A stretch of 64,000 bases of DNA from Pelecanus crispus. Its lineage: Eukaryota; Chordata; Aves; Pelecaniformes; Pelecanidae. Below, in pieces: positions 49,590 through 61,700 of the stretch (position 1 is the stretch's first letter; each line of letters begins with the position of its first letter). The stretch is taken from contig NC_134651.1 of NCBI RefSeq assembly GCF_030463565.1, positions 13,838,734 through 13,902,733 of the forward strand, written 5' to 3'. The translations under genes and the position numbers were made by a program. The notes under the pieces were generated by a model. The model saw nothing but the letters and a program-made list of their open reading frames with translations, was not told the origin of the DNA and did not search any database.

Positions 49590-49815
49590 CACTCTACATC
49601 ATTAATAATAGCAATAAAATGTCACAGGTATTTCATCTCCCCTCCCTCCCTTGTTAATCTCAGCTGAGCCCTGCGAGGCCCCTGCAAAGAGGTATCATTT
49701 TCCCCAGCTTGCAGGTGAGGAGTCTGATGTCTTGCGGCAAATCAGAACCAGATCCTGGGGTCGCCAGCTCCTAACGCCATTCCTCCAAGGAGTGAAACAA
49801 GCCCCCTCAGCTCCG
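49590..49815 (-). repeat. Ancient CR1-L3/MIR-like retroposon fragment
   Basis: On the + strand, ccctgcgaggcccctgcaaa, ggtatcattttccccag, caggtgaggagtctga and aaccagatcctggggtcgcc appear in the order of the reverse-complemented L3/MIR tail. Decayed, so the subfamily is not assignable. Confidence 0.5.
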
Positions 49816-51639
49816 TTTCTTTATCACGACATTCAATCCAGCGGTGGGATGAAGGACCCTTTGCCAAATGCACTGCACACAGAGCAGCACTTTCAAATCC
49901 CTCCTTTGTGCCACGGGGCCAGCCGGGATGTTGAGTTACAATTGCCTGCTTGTAACAGAGCTCAGAATATCACCATCAAATCAAACTGATGGTTAGTGTA
50001 TAAAAACCCCCTACGAATGCACAGTAATGGAGTGATAATGTCCGTAGCACCAAATCGCAAGATCTGCTCCAGCAGTGGCATTGGTTTTACCCTGTGAGCA
50101 GCCCAAGAGCTGCCACCCATCCCAGTGGGAGGCTGAGCAGCAGCCACCTACAGCAAACCTGCTTGAGGAAGAAAGGCAAGGAAGACTTGTGCTAAGGAGT
50201 TGTGCTTCTTCTGAACAAAGTTTCCAGGCAGTCTCACTAATCCTATTATCCTGGCTTGGGAAAGAGCCTACAGAAAGGCAGAGCAGAGCTGTGGGCCCTC
50301 CCAGTGCTGCAGTTTTCCCTTCGCAAGAGTTGGTGGAACGGCACAGGTAGAATGTGTCAGCTCCCAGTTTGGCCAGTGCACGTGTTGCCAAAGGGGTGAC
50401 CCAGGAGGAAGTGGGCACGTGTCTCTCCTTGAGAGCAACCCAGAGATGTGCCCTTTGCAAAGGGCTGATCAACAGCACATCCCACATTTCTGACTCTGGG
50501 TTGCTCTCCTACCTTCATCTTTATTATTCCTTGCAGCCAAAAGCTGGAAATAAGACACAGACCTATTACCCTGGGCAAGAGCAGTCCATGGACTGGACTC
50601 CTGGGGACTGGTATAATCCAGAAGAGAAGCCAGAGCATCAGAGCCAGCACTTGCCATTGATCGCTCCAGCGTTGGTGACCAAGGACCAAACTGGAAACAC
50701 CAAATGGCTTGAATGAAACAGCTGAGTTTTTCTGTACCACCATCCTCCCTGGCCTCTCTCACAAACACATTGCCAGTGATGCAGTTTATTTATGACCCAC
50801 AGGACATAATGCACATGGCTTGGAGATTGCAAGCCTGTGCCTGTGTTTCCTTGGCATGCCTGCCTGGACTTTCCCTGCAGACCCAGAACACCAGGGAAGC
50901 GCTGCAGGCTCAGGGTGCTTGGGCAGAGCACCGCTTACCCCTGATATATATAAGGTCCAGACCCTCCAGCTTTGCCATGCTTGTAGCAACTTCTGTGGAC
51001 CTTCAGCAACGTGGGCCTTCCCATTTCAGGCTGGCAGACGGCACTTTGGGGAGCGCCCTGCTTTGCGGTGGGGAAGAGCTCAGTCCTTGGGCAGGGAGGC
51101 TGCTGAGCCCCGACACCGTGTCCCACACGGGCTGCTGCTCAGGCACAGGGACATCTGCAACAGCTGCTTGCAGAACAGGACTTCAGAGAGGAGACTTGTG
51201 TTCACCACTGGAACAAACACAGAGACAAAATATACTGATATCTACCTCTGAGCAGATAAACACTTGGTCTGCACAGATTCCTGTACTGGGGGCAGATATG
51301 GATACCAGGCTGGACGCCAGCCACAACCTGGACAAACTTAAACACATAGTGTTCAGCTGCAACTTCTGACACCCTCATGGCCCTACTCACTGGAAACGCT
51401 GTAGAGACACACTCCTCCACAACCTTCTTCGCATCAGGGGCTCAAAAGCATCTGCGGTGGTGGATGATCTTCACTGGTCTCCTATCCAAGTGCTGGCTCC
51501 TCAGTTTCTCAGCTCTCACTAGCACCAGGAAGCAACATCCTAAAGGGTGCATGTGTCACTTGTAGGCACAACGCAGGTGTTTATTCCATCACTGCTTGCT
51601 TTGCTCTGCCTGCCTGAGACGGGGAAAGCAGCTGCTTGG

Positions 51640-51920
51640 TGCGGCTCCAGTGAAGGATGGCAGCCCTCCGGAGAGGGAGCCCCGCCAGCAATTGCGGGAT
51701 GAACAGCAGCCCAGAGCCTGCGGGGAGCCGGACAGGAATATCGCGCAGCAGTGTACACAGGCGGTGGTGTCTCTCGCGGGGATGCTGGCAGGGATCCCCC
51801 CCGAGCACAGGCTGTTACTGCTCACAGCGCCGACACGTTCTGCATCCCGGCTGCCAGCTGCAGCCCCACCACTGACGTCACCCTGGCAGGCTGAGAGACG
51901 CTACCCGTCGTCTGGGGCAA
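51640..51920. promoter_or_regulatory. CpG-rich patch with a consensus CRE in P3H2 intron 1
   Basis: A local rise in GC and CpG content about 14.5 kb upstream of exon 2 in the P3H2 sense. It includes the palindromic cAMP-response element TGACGTCA at 51873-51880. It could be an internal promoter for the short P3H2 isoform or an enhancer. No TATA box or first exon can be fixed. Confidence 0.3.
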
Positions 51921-52009
51921 AACCGTTTTCTAGTATGCAGAAAATGAGAAGCTGTCTGCCCTCGCTGAGGACACGGATGAAGTCATGCTCCTGCCAGAAG
52001 CCAGTGTTT

Positions 52010-52240
52010 TCCAAGCACTTCGGAAGGGAGTCTGGGTTTGTGCTTTTAATTCCTGGCTCTGGTTCTGACTTACTGGGAATTCCTCTACCAGTCACTAAGC
52101 ATCTCCATGACTCAGTTTCCCTGTTAAACAGGAGCACGAACCTTCTGGCCCTGGCTGCTGGGAGGCTGAATGACAGCATTTACATACCTCGGATGACGTT
52201 TCAGGGCTTAAGACATTGCAAGATTTTTCTGTTGATCTTA
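52010..52240 (+). repeat. Ancient CR1-L3/MIR-like retroposon tail
   Basis: Blocks ttcctggctctggttctgac, gtcactaagcatctccatga, ctcagtttccctgttaaaca and a degraded remainder follow the L3/MIR tail order on the + strand. Confidence 0.6.
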
Positions 52241-54239
52241 AAATTATGCACCGGTCTCCTGTAAGAGCTCACTCAATCCTTACAAGTGGCTCTTTGTCAC
52301 TGTTCCCATCCACACCCTGGTTCCTCTTTGAAAGGCAAATACCATAAAAGGCTGTTTATAGAGACTGAGATCTAGAAAGGAGAAGTCAAATAGGGTCAGG
52401 CTCACTACGGCTTTGCTGTCCTGAGCTGCGGCCAGGGAGGGGTGGGTTCCCGCTCCCTCTGCAATCCACGGGAAACAGCAGCCCATCTGTCCGAGCAGCC
52501 TCCAATGTGGGTGGGTGTCTCCTGCCCCTTCGCAAAGAACCGTTTCATCTCCAGTGGAAATAGCTAAGACGGAAAAGGCGGAGAGTAAGGGAATTAGGAA
52601 AATAGCAAGTGTCCCTAATCAATCATGCTTGGACAGTGAGGGTTTTATGTGCACAAAGACTTCGCTTAAATTCTTTTTTGCATTTATCCACAAGAAAGAA
52701 AAAAAAAATCTGGTGGCTAAGGAAATTGCCAGATGTTGATTCACCCTTGCTTTCTGCAAATGTTTCCATTTTGTTGAAAACCCAATTTGCAAACCCAGTA
52801 ACCCTCAAAAAAGACTTTTGTTTTTTTTAGAAAGTAAAACCTGCAAGCAGCTCCAATGACAGCACATGATGTGAATGAAGGCAGAGGAACTCTGTCGTCT
52901 AGCAGACTTCATGCTGCTAACTTTTCCCTGGCCTGGAGCAGCAGAACCGTACCAGTCGCCCTCTTGCTGTCTGGTAGCAAGTCTGGGTTTTCCCTAGCAG
53001 GGAGAAGAGAATGCTTAAAGAAATAGACATGTCAGTGCAGGGATTTTTAAAAGAAAATATGGCTAACTATATTAATAAAACTTATTGGTAATGATCCTAA
53101 TCATCATCTGGTTCACAAAGGTCCTTTAACTTGCTTAAAGATGACCCAGGGGCACAACTGAGAGGGGCAGAGACTGAAACAGAAGCCACAGAAGGCAGCG
53201 AGGTAGCCAGGATGCAATGGCACCCTGTGGGACTCACCCCAAATGCCTGAGTGGAAACCATAAGTCCTGAGAAATCCCATCACAACTAGTGAGAAGGATC
53301 TGCATCTCAGTCCAAAGAGTACAGTAGAGCAGCCCTTAGAAACAGCTCAGGGGTTATTCCCATATTAACTTTAAAAAGACATCACTTAGGAAATCATCTG
53401 TAACTTTGTGTCTCATCTCTCATAAGATCCAAAGCATGCTTGCTCAGCCTGAGTAATGTGCGAAACCTAGAGCCTAACCAGTAGCTCTGGCCTCCCAAAA
53501 AACCTAAACCTATGTTCTGGTCACAGCAGGCAACACACACCACAGACCATGCAGCGGACAGTGGGCTTCCCAGGCCTCGCACACCACCGCTCACTGCTAA
53601 CAGCACCTCAGAGCATCCTGTGCTGCAGAGCACAGGAGCTGCACCACTTCCCAGCATTTCTGTTCTAAACATAAATTTACAGACAGCTATTAATGGATTA
53701 AATATGAGAGGGGAGACCAAGTCACAAGTCTATTGTCTCATTTACTCACTTATCTTCCTGGCACGTGCACCTATTGCATTTAATTTTGGTTTTGTTTTTA
53801 AAAAGAATCACTTTGGACTTACTTCCATAAAGTCCTTCTGTTTGATTTAGTACACAACAGCTGTTCATTTCAAGAAGCTGTTGGAGAAACATTCATCTGC
53901 TCCCAGCCCAGACTACTGTTAAAAAAGCAGAGCATACTTCTAAAATTAAAAAAAAAAAAAAAAGCTTTAAAAAGTACAAATATGAAGAACTTCTGACACA
54001 TGTGTTTTGGTTGCTGCTGAGGCTAATTCAAAACATAAATCACCGCAGGTGTAACTTCACTGGAAACACACAGCTTTCCATCCAAAATAAATCTGGGCCA
54101 CGGAATAAATTCCGCACAGCCTAAATGGTGACTCGGTTGGCAAACGGAGGCATGGACAGACTTGCATAGCTAGCACCAGTATTGCAGTCAGCCCTCTGGG
54201 TTATTATTTACAGATGCCTCCTATGATGACAGCATCCCT

Positions 54240-54510
54240 CCCCTCTTGCTCTTCGGGAGCACTTCCCTGGCACAGGATGCTCTTGAGCCTCTCCCTGCGT
54301 GGGGAAGCACGGCTCACCGAGCTGAAGCCGCGCCGCAAGCCCACGCAGCGGGGAACAGGGTGCAGGTCTCTCGGTTGCACTGCAAAGCCAGCAAAGCATG
54401 GCACAGCAGGGCTCAGCCCAGAGCCTGTTTCGGGGCCCAGGGCCGTACCCGCAAGCCCTCGAGGTCTGGCTGAGCGTGCTCCGCTCATGCTGCCAGGCTG
54501 CGGCACAGGC
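54240..54510. promoter_or_regulatory. Second CpG-rich patch in P3H2 intron 1
   Basis: GC- and CpG-enriched stretch (for example agccgcgccgcaagcccacg) within otherwise ordinary intron sequence. The open frames on both strands have no recognisable homology. It could be a regulatory island; motif-level support only. Confidence 0.25.
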
Positions 54511-57500
54511 GCACACAGCAGAAACATCCCAGGAATGATGCAAATATAAAAGAAACTGGTTTCCAGTGACAGCAGCGCAAAGCTTTCTGGCTGCCAGACC
54601 ACAAACAAGCTGGAGACATTTCCCTCCCTCATCTTACTTGACACAAGACCTGAGCCAAGCTCCTTCAGCAGCTCTCCAATGGGTTTAGCATGAGACCGTC
54701 CGTATGTCTGATTCCCAGTTGCACACAGACCTGTCCTTGCACTGGCAAGGTGAAAAAGCTCAGATTTAAGGGGCGCTGGCAGCAGCAAAAGCACTGTCTT
54801 GTGAGGAATCAGGAGGGATAATAGTGACCTCTGATTTTCCAGCAGCCCCAGGCTGGATTTTACAACAGCCCAACAACAGCAGCAGCAGCAGCTTTTGACT
54901 CCTCTGGAAAAAACAGAGATGCTTTGAGTGAAGCACCATGAAGGGCCAGAGCCCTAGCTGAGCTTCTCAATAGCCTGCGCACCTTGGTTTCGCTGGGTGC
55001 ACGGGCAGGACGGGGTGGGCTTCTCACTGCAGTTCGAGATTCAAACTGTCCTTCAGGCATGGGCTGAGGGCTGCCCACTGTGCCTGGATACATCAAACCA
55101 GGGCTGCAAGGCAACTCCTGTATCTCACTCCTGTGCCATATCATGCACTTTTCTCTTGTGTCCAGCTGGCTTGCAAGCACTTCTAGTCCTAGGCTATGCA
55201 GGGAAAGAGGTCAGACTTACATGCCCATTAATTACACAGAAGAATAGTCCTCTTTATCAGCCCTCTGATGGAAAGGTTGTTACTTATGTATCTGATGACA
55301 GTGGTCCAAAGACCCAGCTCAGAGCTGGGCCCTCTATGCCAGCTGGCCAGTGCTTCTCTCATGCCCAAGTCAACTGGAGGCTTTAAGAAGCCCTCCACCC
55401 AGAGAGCTCATGAATGAGGTTAAGGGAAGGCATCAGAGACCAAGTCTAGAAGAGGAAGACAGTGAGGAGGAGAGGGATACAATAAAGCTTAGCTTTTGGA
55501 AAGCAGATGGGCCCAAATCATTCAAGAAGGCTTTACGATCCCTCAAGCAGGAAATAAGTGATGACATACTGTCATGTTGCTGTGTCAACAGCTGACACGA
55601 TGCAACAGGATAATTTCACGGACTCCCACGTTATTTTAAAAGCTCTCCTCAAAACTGCAGAGCTAGGACAGAGAAGCCTCAAGCCTTGCAGAGCAATGGC
55701 TCTACAGAAGACCCGCTGCTGTGGGAGACCTCAGTCCCTTGGGAACCAGCCTGCACAGAGGAGCCGCAGCCAACTCTGCCATCCACAGAAGGCATCTGGG
55801 GTTCACCACAGACAGCTGCTGATACAAGACCAAAGCACCAGCCCCCCCTTCCCTTCCCCCCTCCAAGAAAACAGTACTCTGACCCAAAATGTGCTCAAAG
55901 GGTTCATTGTTGTCTGGCCAGCACACACAATGCTTGAAGCTAGCCTGGAAGTCCTCAAGGTTGGGGACAAAGTTCTGCATGTCTCAAGCAGGCTACAGCA
56001 CTTCTGAGAGTCTCCTTTATCCTTAAGAGGGGCTTTTTGCTTACTTTTAACATTACGCACCAGAAACAAAACATTCCTCCCTCCTGCTGCTCTCCCTCTC
56101 TTTCTTGTCAGAAGCAGACGCTTGTATTTTCACCAACGCAATCGCCCAGCTGTTTTTCTAAGGGTCTGCATGCTTACTTTCTCTGCTTTTCTCCAGCAGT
56201 GCAATGCAGGAGCCAAATCCGTGAGGACTGGCCCACAGGGTCCTGCCATGCTGGAAACCAGGAGGGATATTTCCAGGAAACTTTGGATTTCATAGCGCTG
56301 CCAACTGGCACTGCGTTTCTGCTTCCAGCAGTGGGTTCGGCACAAGGCACATAGTCAACTATCAGCAGAAAGAACAAAACCCAAGTTCCCTACGAGCCTC
56401 ATGGAAAGACTACCCTTATTCAGCCCAAATTCTGTAAAACCCGTTCCATCTCCAAGGAACAGCTTTGTTTACAATCTGGTTTTGTCTGCTGGCCCATGAT
56501 GTTAGGGACAGCCTCTGTGTAGATGCATCTCCCACATGGTGTTGCTTTTCGGAGTGATCCTGCCTTTGGGAGAAGTTTGCTGGAGTTACCAAGTGAGCGT
56601 ACACAACCCTCTCCCTTAAAAGCAACACATTAGGAAATGGTCTGGGCTCATACATCAGAGTAGGCATTTTTGCTTGTTAATCTATTCATTTCCTTGCACC
56701 AGCAAAGCCTTCTCCCTGCTCCAGGTTAGTGTTTCCATCCCCTGCAGCAAGCAGGTGCACACAAGCATCACCAGCAGGTCTGCTCTGAACCAGCCGCAGC
56801 GCTGCCGGCCAAAGCGGGAGGCAGGATCCCAGGCCATGGCTGTGACTCACCCTCCCAGCCCTGCCAAAGAAGTAGTTTTGGAGCAAGGAAGCAACAGGGA
56901 GACTTAAATTAGAAAGCTGGTGAAACAAAATGAAAGAAAATCCTCCTCAGCTCTCTTTGCCTGGGTGCAGCAGGGAAAAAGGGGAAAGTGTGTGCAAAGC
57001 ATGAGAGGTGTCAGAGCACGGCATGGTGCTGCACCAACACAGACACAGGCTCTGGCCAAGCGACCTTTTCTTCTACGTGAGTGAAACACCCTTTTCAGCA
57101 TTTCACCACCTGCTCTTGTGCAGTGATGACTGCGTCCGTGCTGCTGTTTGGCACACAGCATGCAAGCCGATGCACTGTACAGACATTACAACATCCTCTA
57201 TAGGGTCCTGCTAACCACGCCAGTGCGGGGCGGGTTTCCCTCACTACCCTCTGCCGTAGAACATTAGAAGTAAAACATGCCCCAAATATTTCCCCCACCA
57301 CTATATGTAAGGCTGAATGGTTTTGAGTCCACATACAGGTGCAGGAAAGCATAAAGACTCAGAACCTCTACAGTCAATGGCAAATCTCCTAGAGCTAAGG
57401 GGGACTCAAAATACAACCATAGGTCAAGTGGCCCAAAACACAGATGCTCCAGGTTTGCCTGTCCCTTCAGAGCCACTCCCCAAGCCCTCTCTCAATTTGG

Positions 57501-58634
57501 AAGATTAAATCCAGCTGTTTCTCTACATATTGGCTACACAGCTAGCTGCTGCGCTAGCTGGGCTGGCTCTCCCGCAGCAGCACAGACACAGGCACACAGA
57601 AGCAGACAGGGTGGTGCTCAGCCAGTGGCTCTGCTCCCCTCTAGCTCATGCTCCCGACTTCTTCAGCGCAGGGACCCTCCCGAGGAAGGGATGGCTGCCT
57701 CTGAGCATCACCACAGACAGGCAGGGTCAGGAGGGCCCCTACACACCTTCTGCCCTCTGTGGCCAAGGGTTACCTCCACAGCTTACTTAGTTATATCACA
57801 TCTGCAGAGGGGGAGAGGGGAACTTCATAAGTTTCCTAGGGAGAAATCTGTATTTCTCTTACTGTACTATGAGCACTGTAATGAATGACCCTGACAAAAC
57901 CCAAGCATGCATTTAGCTGGCAAGAAGGGGTCAGAGGTACAGCAAATCAGTGTGAAGCACAGCTCATAAATACTGATGGAAGAAATCTGAAACTAGGACG
58001 AGTGCCCTGCCCATAAATCATATTGCTGTGAAGCAAGCCGGAGGCATGGTGATGCTGGTTCAGGCTGGCATTAGACTTGTAAGATAATTTCCTGCCTTGT
58101 GTTGGTTTAAAGCAGACCCTATTTTTCTGGTCCCTCAGGCTGATGTCTGCTTAGGCAGGTTAAACATATAATGTGCTATTAATAAAGATTAGCAAAAAAG
58201 TAAGTCCCAGTGACTTGGACTTAGAGTCATCATACTGACCCAAGAGTCCACTGTGCTAGGACCCAGCCAGCCATGTCCACCAGCTCAGTGAGGACAGAGC
58301 TGAGAGCAGTGCCCGAGGCTGCAGTTGGCGCCGAGCATGATGCCACCCACAGCAGCACAGCTGTGGTACGCACAGTGCCAGGACACGTGCTGGTAAGCCC
58401 TAGGAGCTCTTCCAGCAGGACTTGGTCGCTTCAGCTCAGTGCCAGCGAGGACGATGCACAGAGCAAGCTCAGCCCTGGTTGGGGAAGTGCTGCGTCTCCT
58501 CACCTGCGCCAGCTCCCCACATAAATCTGGAACTCCAGCATTTGCCAGTATAACTTCTAGTTTAACATGCAAAAGAAACCACAACAAGCTAATTGCACCT
58601 CTAAGCATCTGCAGCCAGAGGTTCCAGCACAGAA

Positions 58635-58730
58635 CCTCTCCTATTAATTCTCACAGCCAACTTTTAAGGTAAAAATCTGTTATTGGGACTGCTGGGAAAT
58701 GGAGACAAATCACCTGGGTTGAATCTGTGA
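58635..58730 (-). repeat. Possible MIR/L3-like fragment
   Basis: The + strand reads tattaattctcacagccaac, then taaggtaaaaatctgttatt and gggaaatggagacaaatcac, which tracks the reverse-complemented MIR tail loosely. A weak call. Confidence 0.35.
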
Positions 58731-61700
58731 GCTGAGGAGAAAGCGGGTTTGGCCACGGGAATGGGCCTGGACCAGCTCTGAGCTGATGGAGTAAGCAGAG
58801 CCTTGCTTTTGGGGTTCACAGCCATTACAGGATACACATCCCAGAGCAGTTATAACCACAGCAAACCTGACCCCTCTTCCTGTGCTAATGTCCGTGATCC
58901 AGGACACCTCCTATAGGAAAATCCATTATATCCTGTCCCACACACACACTTTGCCCAAAAACCTTCTTTCCCAAGTTTGAGCCCACAGCTGAGATCTGAT
59001 AGCCAAGTTAATAACGCAGGGAGGTGTCAGTTCAGAGCAAGGAGGATGACAAAGTCAGGCTCACTTTTTCCCACAGCCTTCCGTGCCTGGTAAGTGGGAA
59101 CAGGAGGAGGATGCTGTGCCTCAGCCCTTGGGAAATCCCACTGCATGACCAGCCGGGCAGGCTGGATCAGCTCCCAGGCAGGCAGGGCAGATATTGTCAA
59201 GGAAAGAAAAGGTCTGATTAGGCCTTTCTACCACTAATAATATCAAAATAGCATATTGCTTTCATTGGCAGTCAAGCAGAAAATGAAACGGTGCAAAAAG
59301 GAGAAGCCGCAGGTGAAGTGGACTGGAATAATGTGGTGTCTGCAGAAACGACAGCCTTCAAGTGCCCTTAATAGTCGAGTTTTTCTCTTGCACATCGGGA
59401 GGTCTGTGAGGTACAAGCTATCAACTCCTACTCGCCACCCCATGGGAATCCTCCCACGCTCCTTTGTAAAGTGTTGCTGGTAAATTGGCAAGTGTCTCCT
59501 CCAAGCTACAGCAAGCCCCTGGGAAACGTGAGCCGGATGGTCCTCTCGCCCACTCTGGTGCGCTGGAGGAAGGACATCCCCACCTTCCACCTCCGAGAAC
59601 CATTAAAGTGCACTTTCTTCAGCGCAAAGGGGAGCAAAAATGCTTTTAGCTGGCGTTTAACCCCAATATTGAATTGTGGCTCAAGAGTCTGACCCGTAGG
59701 CTCTCAGCTCCTAAATCAAAACCTGCAGAGGACATCTCCTTGCTGCTACACAGGATGACAGCTTAGACTTTGCCAGACTTCAATGCCTTGGCTCTCCTGC
59801 GCTGGGGTCCATTGCACCCCACCTGCCCCACAGCCTGGACAGAGCCTGGGCTCTCTGGGGCAGGGAGGGTTTGGAAACGTGCCTTTACACTGATTAACAA
59901 ACTAAAGCACTGACCTTTTGTGACTCCCTGCTGCTATGGCAGCAAAAATAAATAAAAGCAGGAATACCAAAGAATTCATTGAAGCAACTTATTGGAACTG
60001 TCTAGAGTGTTCCTAAATTAACTTTTTTTTTTTTTCCCCCCTGCAGATCCTGTACAAATCCCAGAGCACACAATGGGAGGGAAGCAGCATGCATATGAGA
60101 GCACATACCTAGCAGGTACCCTGCAGTGGGGGATATGGGCTCTGTAAATCTTCAGGATGATGTTCCCAGCCCAGAGCTTCCTGAAAGCACTGAGCTCTTA
60201 CCATCTAAACACACAAGCGTACTCATAGACAGCAGCAGGCATGTTGCAACAGCATGCAAACTGTGTACAACGTTTGTATAGACCTATATGCACTTATATA
60301 CAATGCATGCATCATAACAAGGGCAAACTGTCTGCCTAGAGTCAAAGCTAGGCATAAAGGATCAGTTTAGAGGTGGTACGATACATCTCAGCTCCAGAAT
60401 TCAAAGAGCTGGATAGAGTCCAAAGGTACTTTTCCTTTCTCCTCTCTGTGCTGTGTCTCCTCCCCCATCACCCTTACCCCCAGGAAAGGCTGCATATAAA
60501 TTGTCTGCTAATTCACAAGAATAATGGAACAAACTGAGCTGCAGCAGGGCTTAACACGCTCCTGAGCTCAGCTGCCCTTCCACCCAAAACTAGCACCAGC
60601 AGGGCTCAAGAAAGCGACTGGAAACACCCAGGTTGCAAGGCTCAAACCTCAGCCTGCTTAGAGCTCTATTGAGCCAGCAGCCCAGCGACCGACGCAGGGG
60701 CTGGGATGGTGTGGGAAGGCTCAGGGCATGAACAACGCAAATCTGCCAGCCTTTGCAGGAAGGGGGTTACAAAGGGCCAAAGGCAGGGACACTGGTGGCT
60801 GTGGGTGAGCAGGATGATGGAGTTTGCAAACCCCTGAGCCCTCCCCTTCTCTGGGATGCTAAGACTGGGTGGCTTTTGCTGCTTTCAGTAGCCTGTGCAG
60901 AGAACAGATGCCTTTTCCATACACAAAATGAATTATTTCCTTGCTCTCAAGGAGACACTTCCCTCCCACACATCCATCTAGTTAATGTACATTTACAGCT
61001 TCTCAAGGGAAGGGAAAGACCAGGGACCCCCATCCCACCTCAGCTACTCGGCACTTTGCTTCCTACGAGAAAACAGCCCCTTTGCTGCTGGAGGGCAGCC
61101 CAGCAGAGCAGTTTCCTGGGAGGTGAATGGTAGCAATTGGGGCCAGGATTTGGGTCGAGCTGACTGCTGGCACCACTTCAGCTGGCTGTGCCAAAGAGAA
61201 AAAAAAAAGGGGGGGGGAGGGCTGGGGAGTTAATGTCATTAAGTATCTAACAGCTGGAAAATGTGAGCAGCCATTGTTTGCAGCCCCCCTACAGCTCCTC
61301 CTGCCAAACAAGTCTGCTGAAAGCAGCAGTAATAAAGTGTAAAAGCCAAGACTGGAAATACTGACTCCCCTCTCTGCCCTGCTGCTCCCACCAAGGCAAC
61401 AGGATGGCTCTGAGTCCACCCCACCCCAGCTCGTAGGCCCATGGCTTCCCCACTCCCTCTGTCCCCTGCCCTCCTCCCCCCTTGCTGCTTTGAGGCAGCA
61501 GCTCCGGGATTCATGCTGAGAGGCCTGGGGAGGCCACAGCAGGAGCTTTCTCATCTTTCACCTGCTCAGAGCAGCTGTGCTCCAACTCCGCGCACAGCAC
61601 TGATGTTGCTGCTGTCACCACGGCGGTGAGCAAACTGCTTTGAGCGCGGCTTCTGTCCCCGCTGAGCTACCGCGAGGAGGGATGGACCAAGCCAGCTGCA

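Noticed and set aside
54110..54200. Possible MIR-like fragment (ggcaaacggaggcatggaca)
   Set aside because: The similarity covers only one short block with no ordered second block, so it cannot be told from chance.
54204..54794. A 196-codon open frame on the - strand, considered as P3H2 exon 1
   Set aside because: It lacks a signal peptide in the right place, CxxxC pairs and any similarity to the leprecan N-terminus, and it has no donor in a suitable phase.
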